Part shown: positions 1-10,963 of the stretch, one piece after another | How positions within the stretch are numbered: position 1 is the first letter of the stretch | Layout of the letters: each line of letters opens with the position of its first letter | Origin: Carya illinoinensis | Lineage: Eukaryota > Streptophyta > Magnoliopsida > Fagales > Juglandaceae | DNA length: 64,000 bases | Direction of reading: 5' to 3' | Assembly: GCF_018687715.1 (NCBI RefSeq) | Contig: NC_056764.1 | Span: 5,024,501-5,088,500, forward strand | Made by a program: the position numbers and the translations under genes | Notes under the pieces: generated by a model | Databases searched by the model: none | What the model was told of the DNA's origin: nothing | Seen by the model: the letters and a program-made list of their open reading frames with translations, nothing else

Positions 1-29
1 CAAATATCATCTTCCAGATTCTCCTCAGT

Positions 30-2610
30 CTTCGTCTACTTCTTGTTCAGCATGTCGTGCAGCAAAGAGTCATTAGTTTCCGTTTAAATAATCTCATCAG
101 CACTCTTCCAAGCCCTTGCGATTAATTTACATAGATGTATGGGGTCCTGCCACTGTTATTTCTTGTGAAGGGTTCAAATATTATGTATCTATTTTGGATG
201 ATTTTACACGGTATACATGGTGATACCCTTTAGTGAAAAAATATGATGTTATGTCTATTTTTCTCAAATTTCAAGTTTATGTTGAATGTCTTTATTTCCA
301 AAATCTTGTCCATTCAAAGTGATTGGGGTGGAGAATATCATCCACTCAACAACTATCTCATTTCTCGAGGCATCTTCCATAGACTCTCTTGTCCTCACAC
401 TCACCAACAAAACGGTGATGTGGAACGGAAGCATTGACACATTGTCGAAACGGGCCTTGCCCTTATGGCCCATGCTTCCATGCCCCAACTTTACTAGGCC
501 GATGCGTTTCACACAGCCATTTTTCTTATCAATTGTCTTCCTTCACCTGTCCTTCATAATTGTTCCCCTTATGAGGAATTATTTCAAAAACCCCCTGATT
601 ATACCTTTCTCAAAATTTTTGGCACTACTTGTTGGCCTCATCTTAGGCCTTACAATCACCATAAATTAGACCTCCGCTCCACACAATGTATTTTTCTTGG
701 CTACAGTAATTCTCATAAGGGATATCGCTACCTTCATCTTCCCACTGGGCGTCTTTATATTTCACAGGATGTTGTGTTTGACAAACACATTTTTCCTTTT
801 TCTCTACCAAATCCTCCTTCCAATATCACTCACTCCTCTCTTCCATCAATTTTAGGCCCGCCTCCTTCTAATCTTGTTTCTGACAAATCCAATTGCCTCT
901 CTCGGCCCATCATTCCTCCTTCTTCTCCTCGGCCCATTAACCAAACTACTACATCTCCTTCCAGCTTCCAACTCAGATTCGAGCCTATCCTCATCTTCTT
1001 CTACTGACTCCTCTGAACCCTCTCCTCCTGTGCAAATTCCTTCTTCCTCTGTTCCAACAATAGTCACTCGATCTCACACAAATTCTCTCAAGCCCTGTGA
1101 ATACAATGATGGCATGGTACTATGGCCACCACCAAAAAGTTACTTGACCATTACCTCCATTGTTCCTGAAGAACCTACCTACTACACCAAAGCAGCTAAA
1201 CATGATGAATGGCACACAGCCATGTCCAATGAGTTTCAGGGGCTCCTTCAAACTAATACCTGGACTCTTGTTCCAGCCTCTGAAGGTACTAATGTAGTTG
1301 GTTGTAAATGGGTTTTCAGGACAAAGCGTCTTGCTGATGGTACGGTGGAACGAAGGAAAGCTTGTCTGGAAGTGGTGAAGCCCACTACGATCCGCACTAT
1401 CCTGTCTATTGCTGTTACAGAACACTGGACTCTTCAACAACTGGATATTAGTAATGCATTTTTACACGACGAGCTCCATGAACCGGTTTACATGTCTCAA
1501 CCTCTTGGATTTGTCAATCCAAATTTCCCATCATATTTGCAAATTAAACAAAGCCATTTATGGCTTAAAACAAGCTCCATGAGCTTGGTTTTCCAAGTTA
1601 AGCAATCGATTGTTAGAGCTTGGTTTTACGTCCTCTCTCTTGGATTCTTCATTGTTCATCTATCACCACAGCTCTGTCACTTTATTTTTTCTTGTCTATG
1701 TGGATGATATCATCTTGACTGGTTCTGATCCTGAGGCAATCTGAAGTGTTCTTTATGCCCTCAATCTCTCTTTTCCTGTAAAAGATCTTGGGCCACTTCG
1801 ATTCTTTCTTGGCCTTGAGATTCAACAGCTTGAGAATGGTCTTCATCTCTCTCAAACCAAGTATATCTATGACTTATTGAAGAAAACTCATATGGACTAT
1901 GCTAAACCAGTAACCTCACCTATGGCTGCCTCAGTAAAGTTGACTCTTGCTGATGGCCCTTTTTTGAAGATCCAACGCTGTACCGCAGCACGGTAGACAG
2001 TCTCCAATACTTGTTCCTAACACATCCTGATGTTGCCTACGTGGTCAACAAAGTGTGCCAATTCATGCACACTCCTAAGGTTCCTCACTAGCAGGCAGTC
2101 AAGCAGATCCTCCAGTATCTTAAGCACACAGCCAGCCTTGGTCTCCATATCAAACCATTTACAGCTTATAACTTGCATGCTTTCACGGACACTGATTAGG
2201 CAGGATGCCCTGATGATCGACATTCAACGGGGGGCTTTTGTATCTTTCTTGGTTCCAATCTAGTCTCTTGGGGATCCAAGAAGCAAAGCACTATTGCCCG
2301 CTCCAACACAGAGGCGGAATACAAAGCACTGGCTAATACCACTGCTGAGCTCCTCTGGTTCCAATCCTTACTCAAAGAGCTTGGTGTATTTCTTCCTATG
2401 CCCCCCACTCTCTGGTGTGATAACCTGGGAGCCACTTATCTCTCAGTAAACCCTGTCATGCACTCACGCACAAAACACATCGAGATTGACTTTCATTTTG
2501 TGTGTGATCAAGTTGCTTCTAAAAATTTACATGTTGCCTTTATCTCCTCCAAAGATCAAGTTGCTAATGTCTTTACAAAGCCATTGGTGTCAACACGATT
2601 TTTATTCTAA
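30..2610 (+). mobile_element. Degenerate Ty1/copia retrotransposon pol region
   Basis: This is the decayed polyprotein of a Ty1/copia LTR retrotransposon, with its segments in the normal order. First comes the end of the GAG-pre-integrase zinc region and integrase core (about 50-440, including SDWGGEYHPLNNYL and a DVWGP-like stretch). A link region reading FLGYSNSHKGYRYL lies near 690-740. Reverse transcriptase runs from about 1200 to 1950, with WKWVFRTKR-like sequence and the YVDD catalytic box near 1697-1712. RNase H follows at about 2290-2600 ([30 protein letters not shown]). Frameshifts and stops break every segment, and part of RT is deleted near 1350-1380, so it cannot move by itself. 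gag and protease would lie left of the window. Family assignment is secure; exact ends are not. Confidence 0.93.
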
Positions 2611-2639
2611 GATCGAGTCTCACCCTTGTTCCAATGATG

Positions 2640-3010
2640 GAATCGTGGGAGGATAACATAAGTAGCACTAATCATGCTTCCAACTCAGCAGCACGCCGCT
2701 GTGGCACTCCACAAAGACAGCCTTCACACAAGGATGTTTCCAGCTCATCAAATGAAAAGCAAACTTGTGAATCTTGAGATTATTGTGTCCTCTTTTGTAA
2801 ATGCACTATTGATCCATTTCGTATTGTAGTAAGGCTTGTTATAACCATTTCTAATATAGTTTTGATCTAGTGTGTAAGGTGCACAATAGGTATTTGTACA
2901 ATTGCCCGAATGTTCTGGGCTCTTCTTTGTTTCCTATATAAACAACACTGTGCTGTACACAATCGATATAATAAAGAATATCATTCTCATGCATACTCTC
3001 TAGCAGAGGC
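2640..3010 (+). repeat. Probable 3' LTR remnant of the copia element
   Basis: A purine-rich tract (near 2645-2656) directly follows the RNase H end and could be the polypurine tract. Downstream are a TATA-like CTATATAAAC (about 2935) and AATAAAG near 2971, in the order expected for an LTR promoter and polyadenylation region. The likely end is near 3000-3010. No second LTR is in the window for comparison, so the borders are estimates. Confidence 0.5.
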
Positions 3011-3832
3011 CAACTTTTTGTGGTTCGGTAATCAAATAAATCATGACATCTCATCCTCATTAATCCAATAAAATCTGTGTTATTTGTTCTTGTAAATCAA
3101 AGAAAGCTTTGAACTTGCATCTTAGACTGAATATAGGCATTATAAGAGCATAGAAAGTTTATGGCTTTTCCAATATTAAACTCCTTTTGACTGACAGAAA
3201 GCAATACCTGTTCAAGAGAGGAGCATATATAGGTGCCAGAGATTTTGTGAAGATGTAATAACAACACGCAAATATAAAGCAATCTTGCGACATTACATGA
3301 ACGGGATGATGCAAGTGGCTAGAACAGAGTCCTACTTCTCATAGATAACACCCTGAGAATTGCCTCTATTCTCTCTCAAGAAACTATCAAACTTAAAAAA
3401 TACCAAGAACTATACCGTTTGATAGAAACAGACTAATCAATACACTACTTAATCACCTATGACCGAGTAATAATTTCACAAGCTTATTCTTTTGTCTCTT
3501 TCAAAATAAAACTTTAGAGATGGATTTAAAAAAAAAGACTGGAAATCTCATAAGTTATAGCACAAGCCAGCAGCTTTTACGAACAAAAAAGAAAGTCATA
3601 TACTGCGAAAATATATTCGAATATGAGTGCGCGCATCTCACAGGGTTACCCAATAAATTAAAAAGTCACCTCGAACTTTACTCAATAAAATCTATGCGCA
3701 TGCGGCATACATCATAACGACAGAAATACACGCATGCATAATTAATACATACATACATGCACAAAGACAGATATGTAGTTACATATGAAGATATAAACAG
3801 ACAATTAAACATAGATATACCAAGGAACAAAC
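3011..3832. other. Non-coding stretch between copia remnant and DUF760 exon
   Basis: No convincing gene is seen. If the DUF760 exon at 3833-4254 (-) belongs to a living gene, this stretch would be its intron or would hold later exons. The minus strand near 3170-3310 has a short open stretch with an AG-bounded end, but its translation does not resemble the DUF760 core well enough to call an exon. Confidence 0.4.
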
Positions 3833-4254
3833 CTGTGAAGGCAGGCTTCATCGGAGCCTACGGTAAGCAGCATGCGGGAAACGGCACCATCGCGATCATC
3901 GGCAAGGAGCTTCAACTCCTCCGCGACGGCGACGTGGAACAATTGGCGGTGATTCTGCAACACACTGCTCAAGAACTTCCCCGGCTGGGACCGGGGCTCG
4001 AGCGGGGAGTTGAGGCTGCTACTTGGCTCGCAGTGGCTGGCCCCGGCGCTGGCGATTACGGGAAAGGCCCTCCCGACCGGCCTGATGGAGAGACCAGAAG
4101 CGGCACGCCCGGAGAGGAGGTGATTGTTGGGAAAGTTTAAGGCAGTTCTGGGAGAGAAAGTAAGGGGATGACGAAGCGAGGGAGGAGGGTATGAAGAAGA
4201 GAAATTGGCGGGGGAGAAAGTGCTATGGCGCGAGAGACAACAGTCCATCAACAA
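3833..4254 (-). pseudogene. Isolated exon 1 of a chloroplast DUF760 (UV-B-induced protein At3g17800-like) gene
   Basis: The 141-codon exon starts at ATG 4254 with a serine/proline-rich, acid-poor N-terminus typical of a plastid transit peptide. It then reads ASAGASHCEPSSSLNSPLEP and LQNHRQLFHVAVAEELKLLA followed by DDRDGAVSRMLL and GSDEACLHR. I recognise these blocks as the start of the mature DUF760 protein family exemplified by Arabidopsis At3g17800, whose biochemical role is unknown. A consensus donor (CACAG|GTTTGT) follows at 3832-3831. The rest of the protein is expected to the left, but I see no later exon before the copia remnant. The gene is therefore either truncated by rearrangement or has exons outside the window. 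The exon itself has no stop or frameshift. Family call is firm; pseudogene status is inferred. Confidence 0.7.
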
Positions 4255-4460
4255 ACGGTGCGTGGGAGCCCCAAAGAATTGAGAAGTGGTGCGAAGTGTG
4301 GGAGTTTGGTGGGTGTCAGCTTTCGTTTTTGTAATGGATAAGGTTCCGTGGCCTTTACAGAGCGTGCGAGGTCAGAGAATAGGAGATATTATCCCAATTC
4401 AAATTGGGAAAATATCTGAATTGGGATAATATCTTTGCCTTATAAATAGAGAGTAATTTT

Positions 4461-4600
4461 AATATAGTAGTAAAGTGTGATAGTATTGTATAATTATTTT
4501 AAAAAAGAATAAAATTTAATTTTTTTTATATAGATATCTTATTTATTTATTTTTTTAAATAATTACGCGATGTTTATATATTCACTACTATAATTATTAT
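4461..4600. repeat. MITE family B, degenerate copy
   Basis: The ends (TAGTAGTAAAGTGTGATAG... and ...CACTACTATAATTATT) are imperfect inverted repeats. They match the layout of the better copies at 15150, 20168 and 50261: a TIR resembling GTAAAGTGTG..GTAATC next to an A/T-rich centre with TTAATAAT-like sequence. Confidence 0.45.
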
Positions 4601-5294
4601 TTTTTACAAATAAATAAAATATCTTGTGACTTTTTAATAGAAAATATGTGGGAGAAAATCAAATAAATAATTGATAAGAATTCGTGTATACATCAATAGT
4701 TGGGGTCTTAGAATTCTAAATGGATCAGGTCTCACATTAATGAATAGAATTCGATCAAATTTTTATTATTTATTTTTAATTATAAATTAAGAAAATAATA
4801 AATATTTAAAAGATAAGAATGAATGTCGTGAGAATAAAGTGAGGGTAGTCAATAATTCATTTGTTGGTCCAAAAAACTTATGATGAAGATTTTAGTAGCC
4901 AACAATGGTCCCTCCATTTGCAATGGATTAGGAGAGGTGTCAAGTCCAATAGTGCGTGGGACCCCATGTTTTTGTCCTTTTATTCGATTTATTATTTGTT
5001 ATATATATATATATATATATATATTTCTCTTTATTTATACATTTTGTTATTAATTTTGTAAATGATACCAAAGATTCCAAAGTGTTGTCATCATGTCCTA
5101 ACCCATTGAATAAGAAACATATAAATTTATCTAAGACTTTTCAAGCATCAATTATTGCTTGTTGGCTGTGTAAGGAAATTATATTTAAAGAATACAACAG
5201 AAGTCTAATAATATCACCCCTCGTACATGTGACAACATTTTACAAAAAGATATATACCTTTTATCTCATAAATAAAAAATAATTTATAAAAATA

Positions 5295-5465
5295 AGAAAA
5301 AATTTAATTGCAAGCATAACTGTATATTAATATGTGCACTAATTTAATGTGATTGATCAAAAAATAGATTTTATTACAAAAAATACTAATTTAAATTTTG
5401 AATATAAAAGAATCAGTATTAGTACGTAAATTGGTACACAACTTTACTTGTACATAACAAAACTC
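5295..5465. repeat. MITE family A, copy 1
   Basis: An approximately 170-bp element whose left end, core and right end match copies at 39276 and 61848. Shared features are an inverted end motif ending in ACTAAT/ATTAGT, the core TTTAATGTGATTGATCAAAA followed by TAGATTTTATTA, and an inner ATCAGTATT. The ends pair as imperfect inverted repeats. It is non-coding and non-autonomous. Confidence 0.75.
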
Positions 5466-7845
5466 AAAAAATAATACCATTCCTAAGAAATATAAGTAAA
5501 GATTGCGAACCGAACGGAGCTCTTTGTATCATTAATCAAACCCCATAGAAGAATCTAATTACATTTACATTTGTTTAACTAACAAATAAATTTAGGAGAG
5601 TCGTATGAGATTATTATATACACGAAAGGTTTAAACTTAAATTTTGTTAATATATGCGCTATTAATATTCAAAATTAGAAAAAGGGCTACATATGTGCTA
5701 TTAATATTTCGATAAAAATGTTTGATTTCCCAATTCTACATTGCTGAGAGAAATTTTTAGATACCCTCGACCATACTTGGGGTTTATAAAAGTTTAAAAA
5801 TTATTATATAGGGAAGTTACAATTTAACATCTCGAATTATTATCAGCTTTGCAAAAGAGAAATATTACTTATTATCCCCATATCATATATTAATATATGA
5901 TTTGTTATTTTTATTATTCTATTTAAACACACATATTTACAGATTAATATATTTGTATTTAAATATAATGATAAAAATGAAAAATCGCATATTTGTATGT
6001 GATGCAAGGGATTATAAGTAAAATTTTTCTAAAATGTATCTTAACGTATCAAATTTTGAAAATTTATATATATGGCAAGCTTCATTCCATAATAAACCAA
6101 CATAATTTACAAGGGTAATAATTATACAGACATAGTGGGAGTCTTTGCCATTGTGAAAATCTAGAAGACGCTAAGGGATATATACAAGAAGCCTGTATGG
6201 AAACTGTTTATTGTGTTAAATTAAATTGTGCGCATATCGATTTTGAGATTGATGAATTTTTTGAACCTTCCATTCTTCAAAGTTACGAAGCAGATATTTT
6301 ATGTCCCGTGTAATGGATTGCATTGTCCAATCTGTTGCTGGCTTTGATTTGGAAATTGCTTGCACCACCAGTTTTGAGTCTCCTTCAACAAGGATCTATT
6401 TTTAAGTTTTTTCTTGCTGCCTCTTGGATTGCCATCAGTGCTGCCGATGCTTCACATTGTTTTCGACTACCACATCAAATGATAGTAAATAGAAGCCTTC
6501 TGATGGGAGTTGTCAATTGATCTATTGCTGTTGAAATTTAGTGGTCCATGCTTTACTATGCTTAGTGAAAACTTGTGAAAATTTTGACTCAAAACCACAT
6601 TGGTGAAGGACAAGAAGAGTTGTGGACAGCTTGATTTATGAGGTACCAAAGATTATCCATAGCAAGTGCAGCAAAGAGTTGAAAAGAATGAAGGTCTTTT
6701 TAGGTATTGCTAATCCAGTGGAGGGATTAAGTATGATGACAATCCAACTTGAGATTGGTTGCCTGGGAAATTGTGAGATATTGATTGGCCATTTGGATTG
6801 TCTCCATAGGATTCTTGAAAAATGACAATTTAGGAATAAGTAGGAAAGATTTTCTTCTTCAGTGTGACAGAGAGCAAAAAACTTGGTCTTCCTCGAAGGG
6901 TATTACTCTTTTTAAGTTGGATCGGGTACGGAGAATGTTATGCATAACCTTCCAAATGAAGAGTTTTAGTCTATCTGGCATCTTTAATCTCCAAACTTTT
7001 TTCCATGTTTCTGTTAAGTGTTGCATTGGTGTAGGAATGTGAGAATTGATCAATGTAGCATACGCATATTTAACAGAGTAGTTACAAGAAGAGTGGGGTA
7101 TCCATTTAATTCTATCTCTAATGGAATAGAAATTAAAGTGTGAGAGAGGAATTTTCAATATTTCATTAACTGGTTTAGAGTTAAAGAGTCCTGGATAAGA
7201 AGAATGTTCCATCTTCTTGGTTCCTCAAGAGTTAACTAAGAAACTTTCATGCTAGGATCAATGTAGGGGTTGCTCTGATCGAGTTGTGGCCTTAAACAAT
7301 GAAGTGTGGATACTAAGGGACCAATCCAAACTCTTGTAGAGGCTCCGTTATTAATCTAAAAACAAATACTAGATTATTTGATGAAATCTCTTTGTTTTAA
7401 GAGACCCTTCCAAAACCATGAATCCATTGGTTTTGCACTCACTTCTAGGACTTCTAAGAAAGTGGTGTTCCTTAGGTACTTGCTAGTCAATAAATGTTTC
7501 CAGATGTTGTTAATGTCATTGAGAAAGAACTAAGCAAACTTAGAGATGAGTGCTTTGTTGAAAAAAGATAGTTTTTTAAGACCAAGGCCTCCCATGCATT
7601 TTGGTATACATAGACTGCTAGGATTTTGGAGTATATATATGGCCCTATGGGTAACTTGAGAATCAATACCCCACCAAAATCTTCAAAAGGAAGTGTCCAA
7701 TTGTTTAGTAATTGAATTTGGCACCGAGTGGAGATGATGTAGGATGGGATTGAGTGGGCTACTGATCCAATAAAAATGGTTCTACCAGCTTGGGATAAAA
7801 TTCTGGATTGCCATCCTTGCATTCTATTATGGATTTTTTCTTGAG

Positions 7846-8518
7846 CTTCTTTGTAGGGGTGCTACCCGCATCATGCGGGGCGGGTGCACCCCTTCCCCGC
7901 ACCCCGCCCCCGCATGATGCGGGGGATGAATATTTCATCCGCACACGGGGGCGGGGCGAACACCCCATCCGCCCCTCCCCCGCCCACTTCAAGAATCTCA
8001 TATTTCAATGGGCTTAAAAAAATTTTTGTGTCTAAAAATATTATTTTTTGACCTAAATTATTATATAATTAAATCTTAAATTAAAATTTATATATATAAT
8101 AATAATTTAAAAACTAATAACATAAAAATTATGTTACTAATTTTTAAATTTGTTAAACTTGTTCACAAGAATCACAAGAGAGTGAGACTTGTTCATCACA
8201 AGCTTGCATATGTCATGGGCACCCTAGGCCTCATTTATATAGAACTCTAAGGCCATACAAGAGTCTTACTTGAGCAATGTGGGACTTAAACAAGTTTAAC
8301 AAATTGTAAAATAAAAATATATATATTTATAAATATAAAATATATATATTTATAAATATAAATATAAAAAGCAGGGCGGGGTTGAGCCCTGCCCGCCCCC
8401 CGCCCCCGCTTAGTGTTTTTCATGTGGGGCGGGGTCCCCCGTTTGCCCATGCGGAGGCGGGGCGGACGGGGGCGGGGTAGCGGGGAGCGGGCCCCCGCTG
8501 CCCACCCCTACTTCTTTG
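7846..8518. mobile_element. GC-rich non-autonomous hAT-like element with 8-bp TSD
   Basis: The element spans 7854-8510. It is flanked by a perfect 8-bp direct repeat CTTCTTTG (7846-7853 and 8511-8518), the target-site length of hAT transposons. Both termini begin TAGGGGTG when read inward (TAGGGGTGCTACCC and TAGGGGTGGGCAGC). Subterminal regions are packed with GGGGCGGG and CCCCGC tracts, in strong contrast to the AT-rich centre and flanks. No transposase is present. It lies inside the dead LINE, so it inserted after or into an already integrated LINE. Confidence 0.88.
8147..8305. repeat. Inverted-repeat element nested in the hAT-like element
   Basis: Perfect 17-bp inverted arms AATTTGTTAAACTTGTT (8147-8163, complement at 8289-8305) enclose about 125 bp. 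The enclosed sequence includes GCAATGTGGGACTT and a CATTTATATAGAA TATA-like segment. It may be an internal secondary structure of the host element or a separate nested insertion. Confidence 0.6.
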
Positions 8519-9298
8519 ATAAGACCAAGAGTTGTATGTGTCTAAGCAACGTGCAAAATGTTAGGCAATTTGTGATGTTGCAGTTCCAAAAATGATAAAA
8601 TCATCAACAAAGAGAAAATGAGATAAAGAAGGTGGGCCTTCTAGAAATACTAATTCCTTTTATGTTGTTAAGCATTTCTTGTCTGAGAATTAGTCACGAA
8701 AGAGCAAAGGATTAAAGAGGAAATGTGACAATGGATATTAAAGAGGAAATGTGACAATGGATATTCTTATCTTATGCCATGAGATGGTTGAAGGAATCCA
8801 ATTGGAGATCCATTAATGATGATGGAATAAGACACAGTTGTGATACATTCTTTTATCCAATTGACCCAAGTTTGATTGAAACCCAATTGACCCAAGTTTG
8901 ATTGAAACCCAGATAATGGAAAATAGCAAGAATAAATAACCATTTCATGAAGTCAAAAGCATTTTCCATATCAATTTTGATGGCTATAAGACCTGTCTTG
9001 CCTCTTTTTCTTTTCACATGATGGAAAACTTCTTTGGGCCAGTATTGTGTTCTCTTGCATAAGTCTACAGGAACGAAAGCAGTTTAATATTGAGAGATAA
9101 TTTTAGGGAGGATAGTCTTAAGTCTGTTAGCCAGAATTTTTTCTATGATTTTATAACAAATACTTGAGACTAATTGGACGAAAATGATGATCAGCATTAG
9201 GAGTTCCAGTCTTGGGAACAAGAGCAATATTTGTATGATTTAATTCCTCTAACAATTTTCCATGAGTGAAAAAACTATTTATGATCTTCTTTGATTAA

Positions 9299-9506
9299 GG
9301 CTTAGTTTGGATACAAAAACGGTTTTATCTCATCTCATCTCATCATTAAAACTTTTCTAAATTTTCACATAAAATATACTAAACAATTCAGCTTTTCAAA
9401 TCTCAAAACAATAATAATATTAAAAAATAATATTCTAACAATATTTTATTAAACTTTTAATTTTCATCTAAAATCATCTCATCTCACTATTCAAACTACA
9501 CCTAAA
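9299..9506. repeat. MITE family D copy inside the LINE
   Basis: Terminal and subterminal CTCATCTCATCTC motifs with the core AAAATATACTAAACAATTCA match copies at about 33440, 37389 and 44998 (the last inverted). The outer ends read TTAGTTTGGATA and CAAACTACACCTAA, an imperfect inverted pair. Confidence 0.65.
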
Positions 9507-9959
9507 TCCCAATAGAATTTAAAGAAGAGACCAGTAAAGCCATAAGGTCCTAGGGCTTTGGAAGAAGGAATTTGACTTATTGTACTCCTGAGCTCTCCAC
9601 ATAAGGGAATTTTACAGAGAAATTCATTATCATGATTGCAATTTTATTAGGAAAGAGGTTCTCTAGACCCCTTGAAGTTTCAGGATTAGTGGATTTGAAG
9701 GTATTGTGGAAATGATCTTGAAACTTATCAGACTGAGTCACTGAAGGGTCAGATGTCCATTGCCTAGTTCAGATTTTGAGGCTCTCAATGTTATTCTTTC
9801 TTCACCTTATGGAAGTATGGAAAAACTTTGTGTTGGAGGTCAGATGTTTTTAACCAGGTCCAGGTGATCCTTGATTTCTGGCACCAAAGTGATTCCTCTC
9901 TTCTAAGTTGCTCATTAAGATTTTCTCTAAGTTGTTAAACAGATTGACAATTTATATTA

Positions 9960-10672
9960 TATATTAAGATTTGATCACTAAGATTATGCCTTATTATTTT
10001 TTTCCCTATTTTTAACCGATAGTATAAATTGAAAACCTCGATGTTAATTACCAATTGTTGTAATTTATGGTAAAAAATTAAATGCTAGTTTTTGTTTTTA
10101 GGAACAATTAGATTGAGGATGCAAGACATTACATTTTCATGATCAGAATAAAATCATTATCCACAATAGCGGTACCTCAAAAGCCTTTAATAGTACTCAA
10201 AAGTCATGAATATAAAAACTCAAGAGATTTCACAAAAACAATCTTATTATAAACATATGCGACTTAATATGATTCGTCAGATTATAAAGTTACTTTTATT
10301 TAAATTTATATCTAACAGATTAGATGAAATCACGTTAGTTTGTGAGATTATTTTATGTAATTCTTTTGTGGAGATAGAAATACTTTAAACCCAAACAACC
10401 ACATAAAAGGAAACAAAAGTAGCCGTTAACTATCGACAAAAACATATAGCCGTTGGAAGGTTGCAGGTACCTGAAGAGTGCTTTGGGGGTCCAATCTAAT
10501 GAATCCTTATTTGGGGGGGTGTTATCTAAGCTGTATCCCGCACCGGAATAAGTCCTACCTTTTTTAATTGTAAATAAATAAATAAAATCAGAGGCAGGCC
10601 AGCCAGCCAGTCGGCCAGCTGGCCAAACAGATACAACCAAAAGCCGGGTTGTATTGACTATCTCTCTCTCCT
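9960..10672. other. Intergenic DNA left of the glucanase gene
   Basis: No gene is seen. A repeat resembling family I lies at about 10206-10380 (core TTAATATGATTCGTCAGATT and GTTTGTGAGATTATTTTATG), related to sequence near 55640-55760. The segment just left of 10673 is the likely 3' untranslated region of the glucanase gene. Confidence 0.5.
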
Positions 10673-10963
10673 TCATAGTGTTACACCGGGAAACTTGCAC
10701 GATCCATAACCTGAGATATCATTTATTAAACAAATCATCACATATCCCTATTTTTGGAGTTCTATTCACTCTTTAATATAAAAATACAAGTCATAGAAAT
10801 TTGTGTTTTGAATCTCTCTCTCCTTCATAGTGTTACACCGGGAAACTTGCACGATCCATAACCCGAGATATCATTTATTAAGCAAATCATCACATATCCC
10901 TATTTTTGGAGTTCTATTCACTCTTTAATATAAAAATACAAGTCATAGAAATTTGTGTTTTGA
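10660..10963. repeat. 152-bp tandem duplication carrying the last glucanase exon
   Basis: 10660-10811 and 10812-10963 are almost identical, offset by exactly 152 bp with very few substitutions. Each copy holds the 38-bp terminal coding exon of the GH17 gene on the minus strand, its flanking intron end and following sequence. The copies differ at the splice acceptor: the left copy keeps CTCAG, the right copy has CTCGG. Confidence 0.95.

Larger units (their letters stand above)
4255..6130. other. AT-rich intergenic DNA
   Basis: No gene is visible. The stretch contains the upstream region of the DUF760 exon, two MITE-like elements (about 4461-4600 and 5295-5465, listed separately) and a TA microsatellite near 5000-5024. 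The rest is low-complexity AT-rich DNA. Confidence 0.6.
6130..9960 (-). mobile_element. Degenerate L1-type LINE (RT, zf-RVT, RNase H), interrupted
   Basis: Reading leftward on the minus strand, the order is that of a plant L1-type non-LTR element. Reverse transcriptase core lies at about 9960-8590 (the minus strand around 9240-9180 encodes IALVPKTGTPNADHHFRPIS). The RT C-terminal part GWQSRILSQAGRTIFIGSV lies at about 7822-7600. A zf-RVT domain follows at about 7212-6860 (KKVWRLKMPDRLKLFIWKV). An RNase H-like tail at about 6480-6200 encodes SDSKLVVQAISKSKPATDW. Frames are broken in many places. Two later elements sit inside it: a hAT-like element at 7854-8510 and a MITE at 9299-9506. Two short direct duplications (near 8720-8765 and 8855-8910) add further damage. 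No endonuclease domain is seen. Confidence 0.88.
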
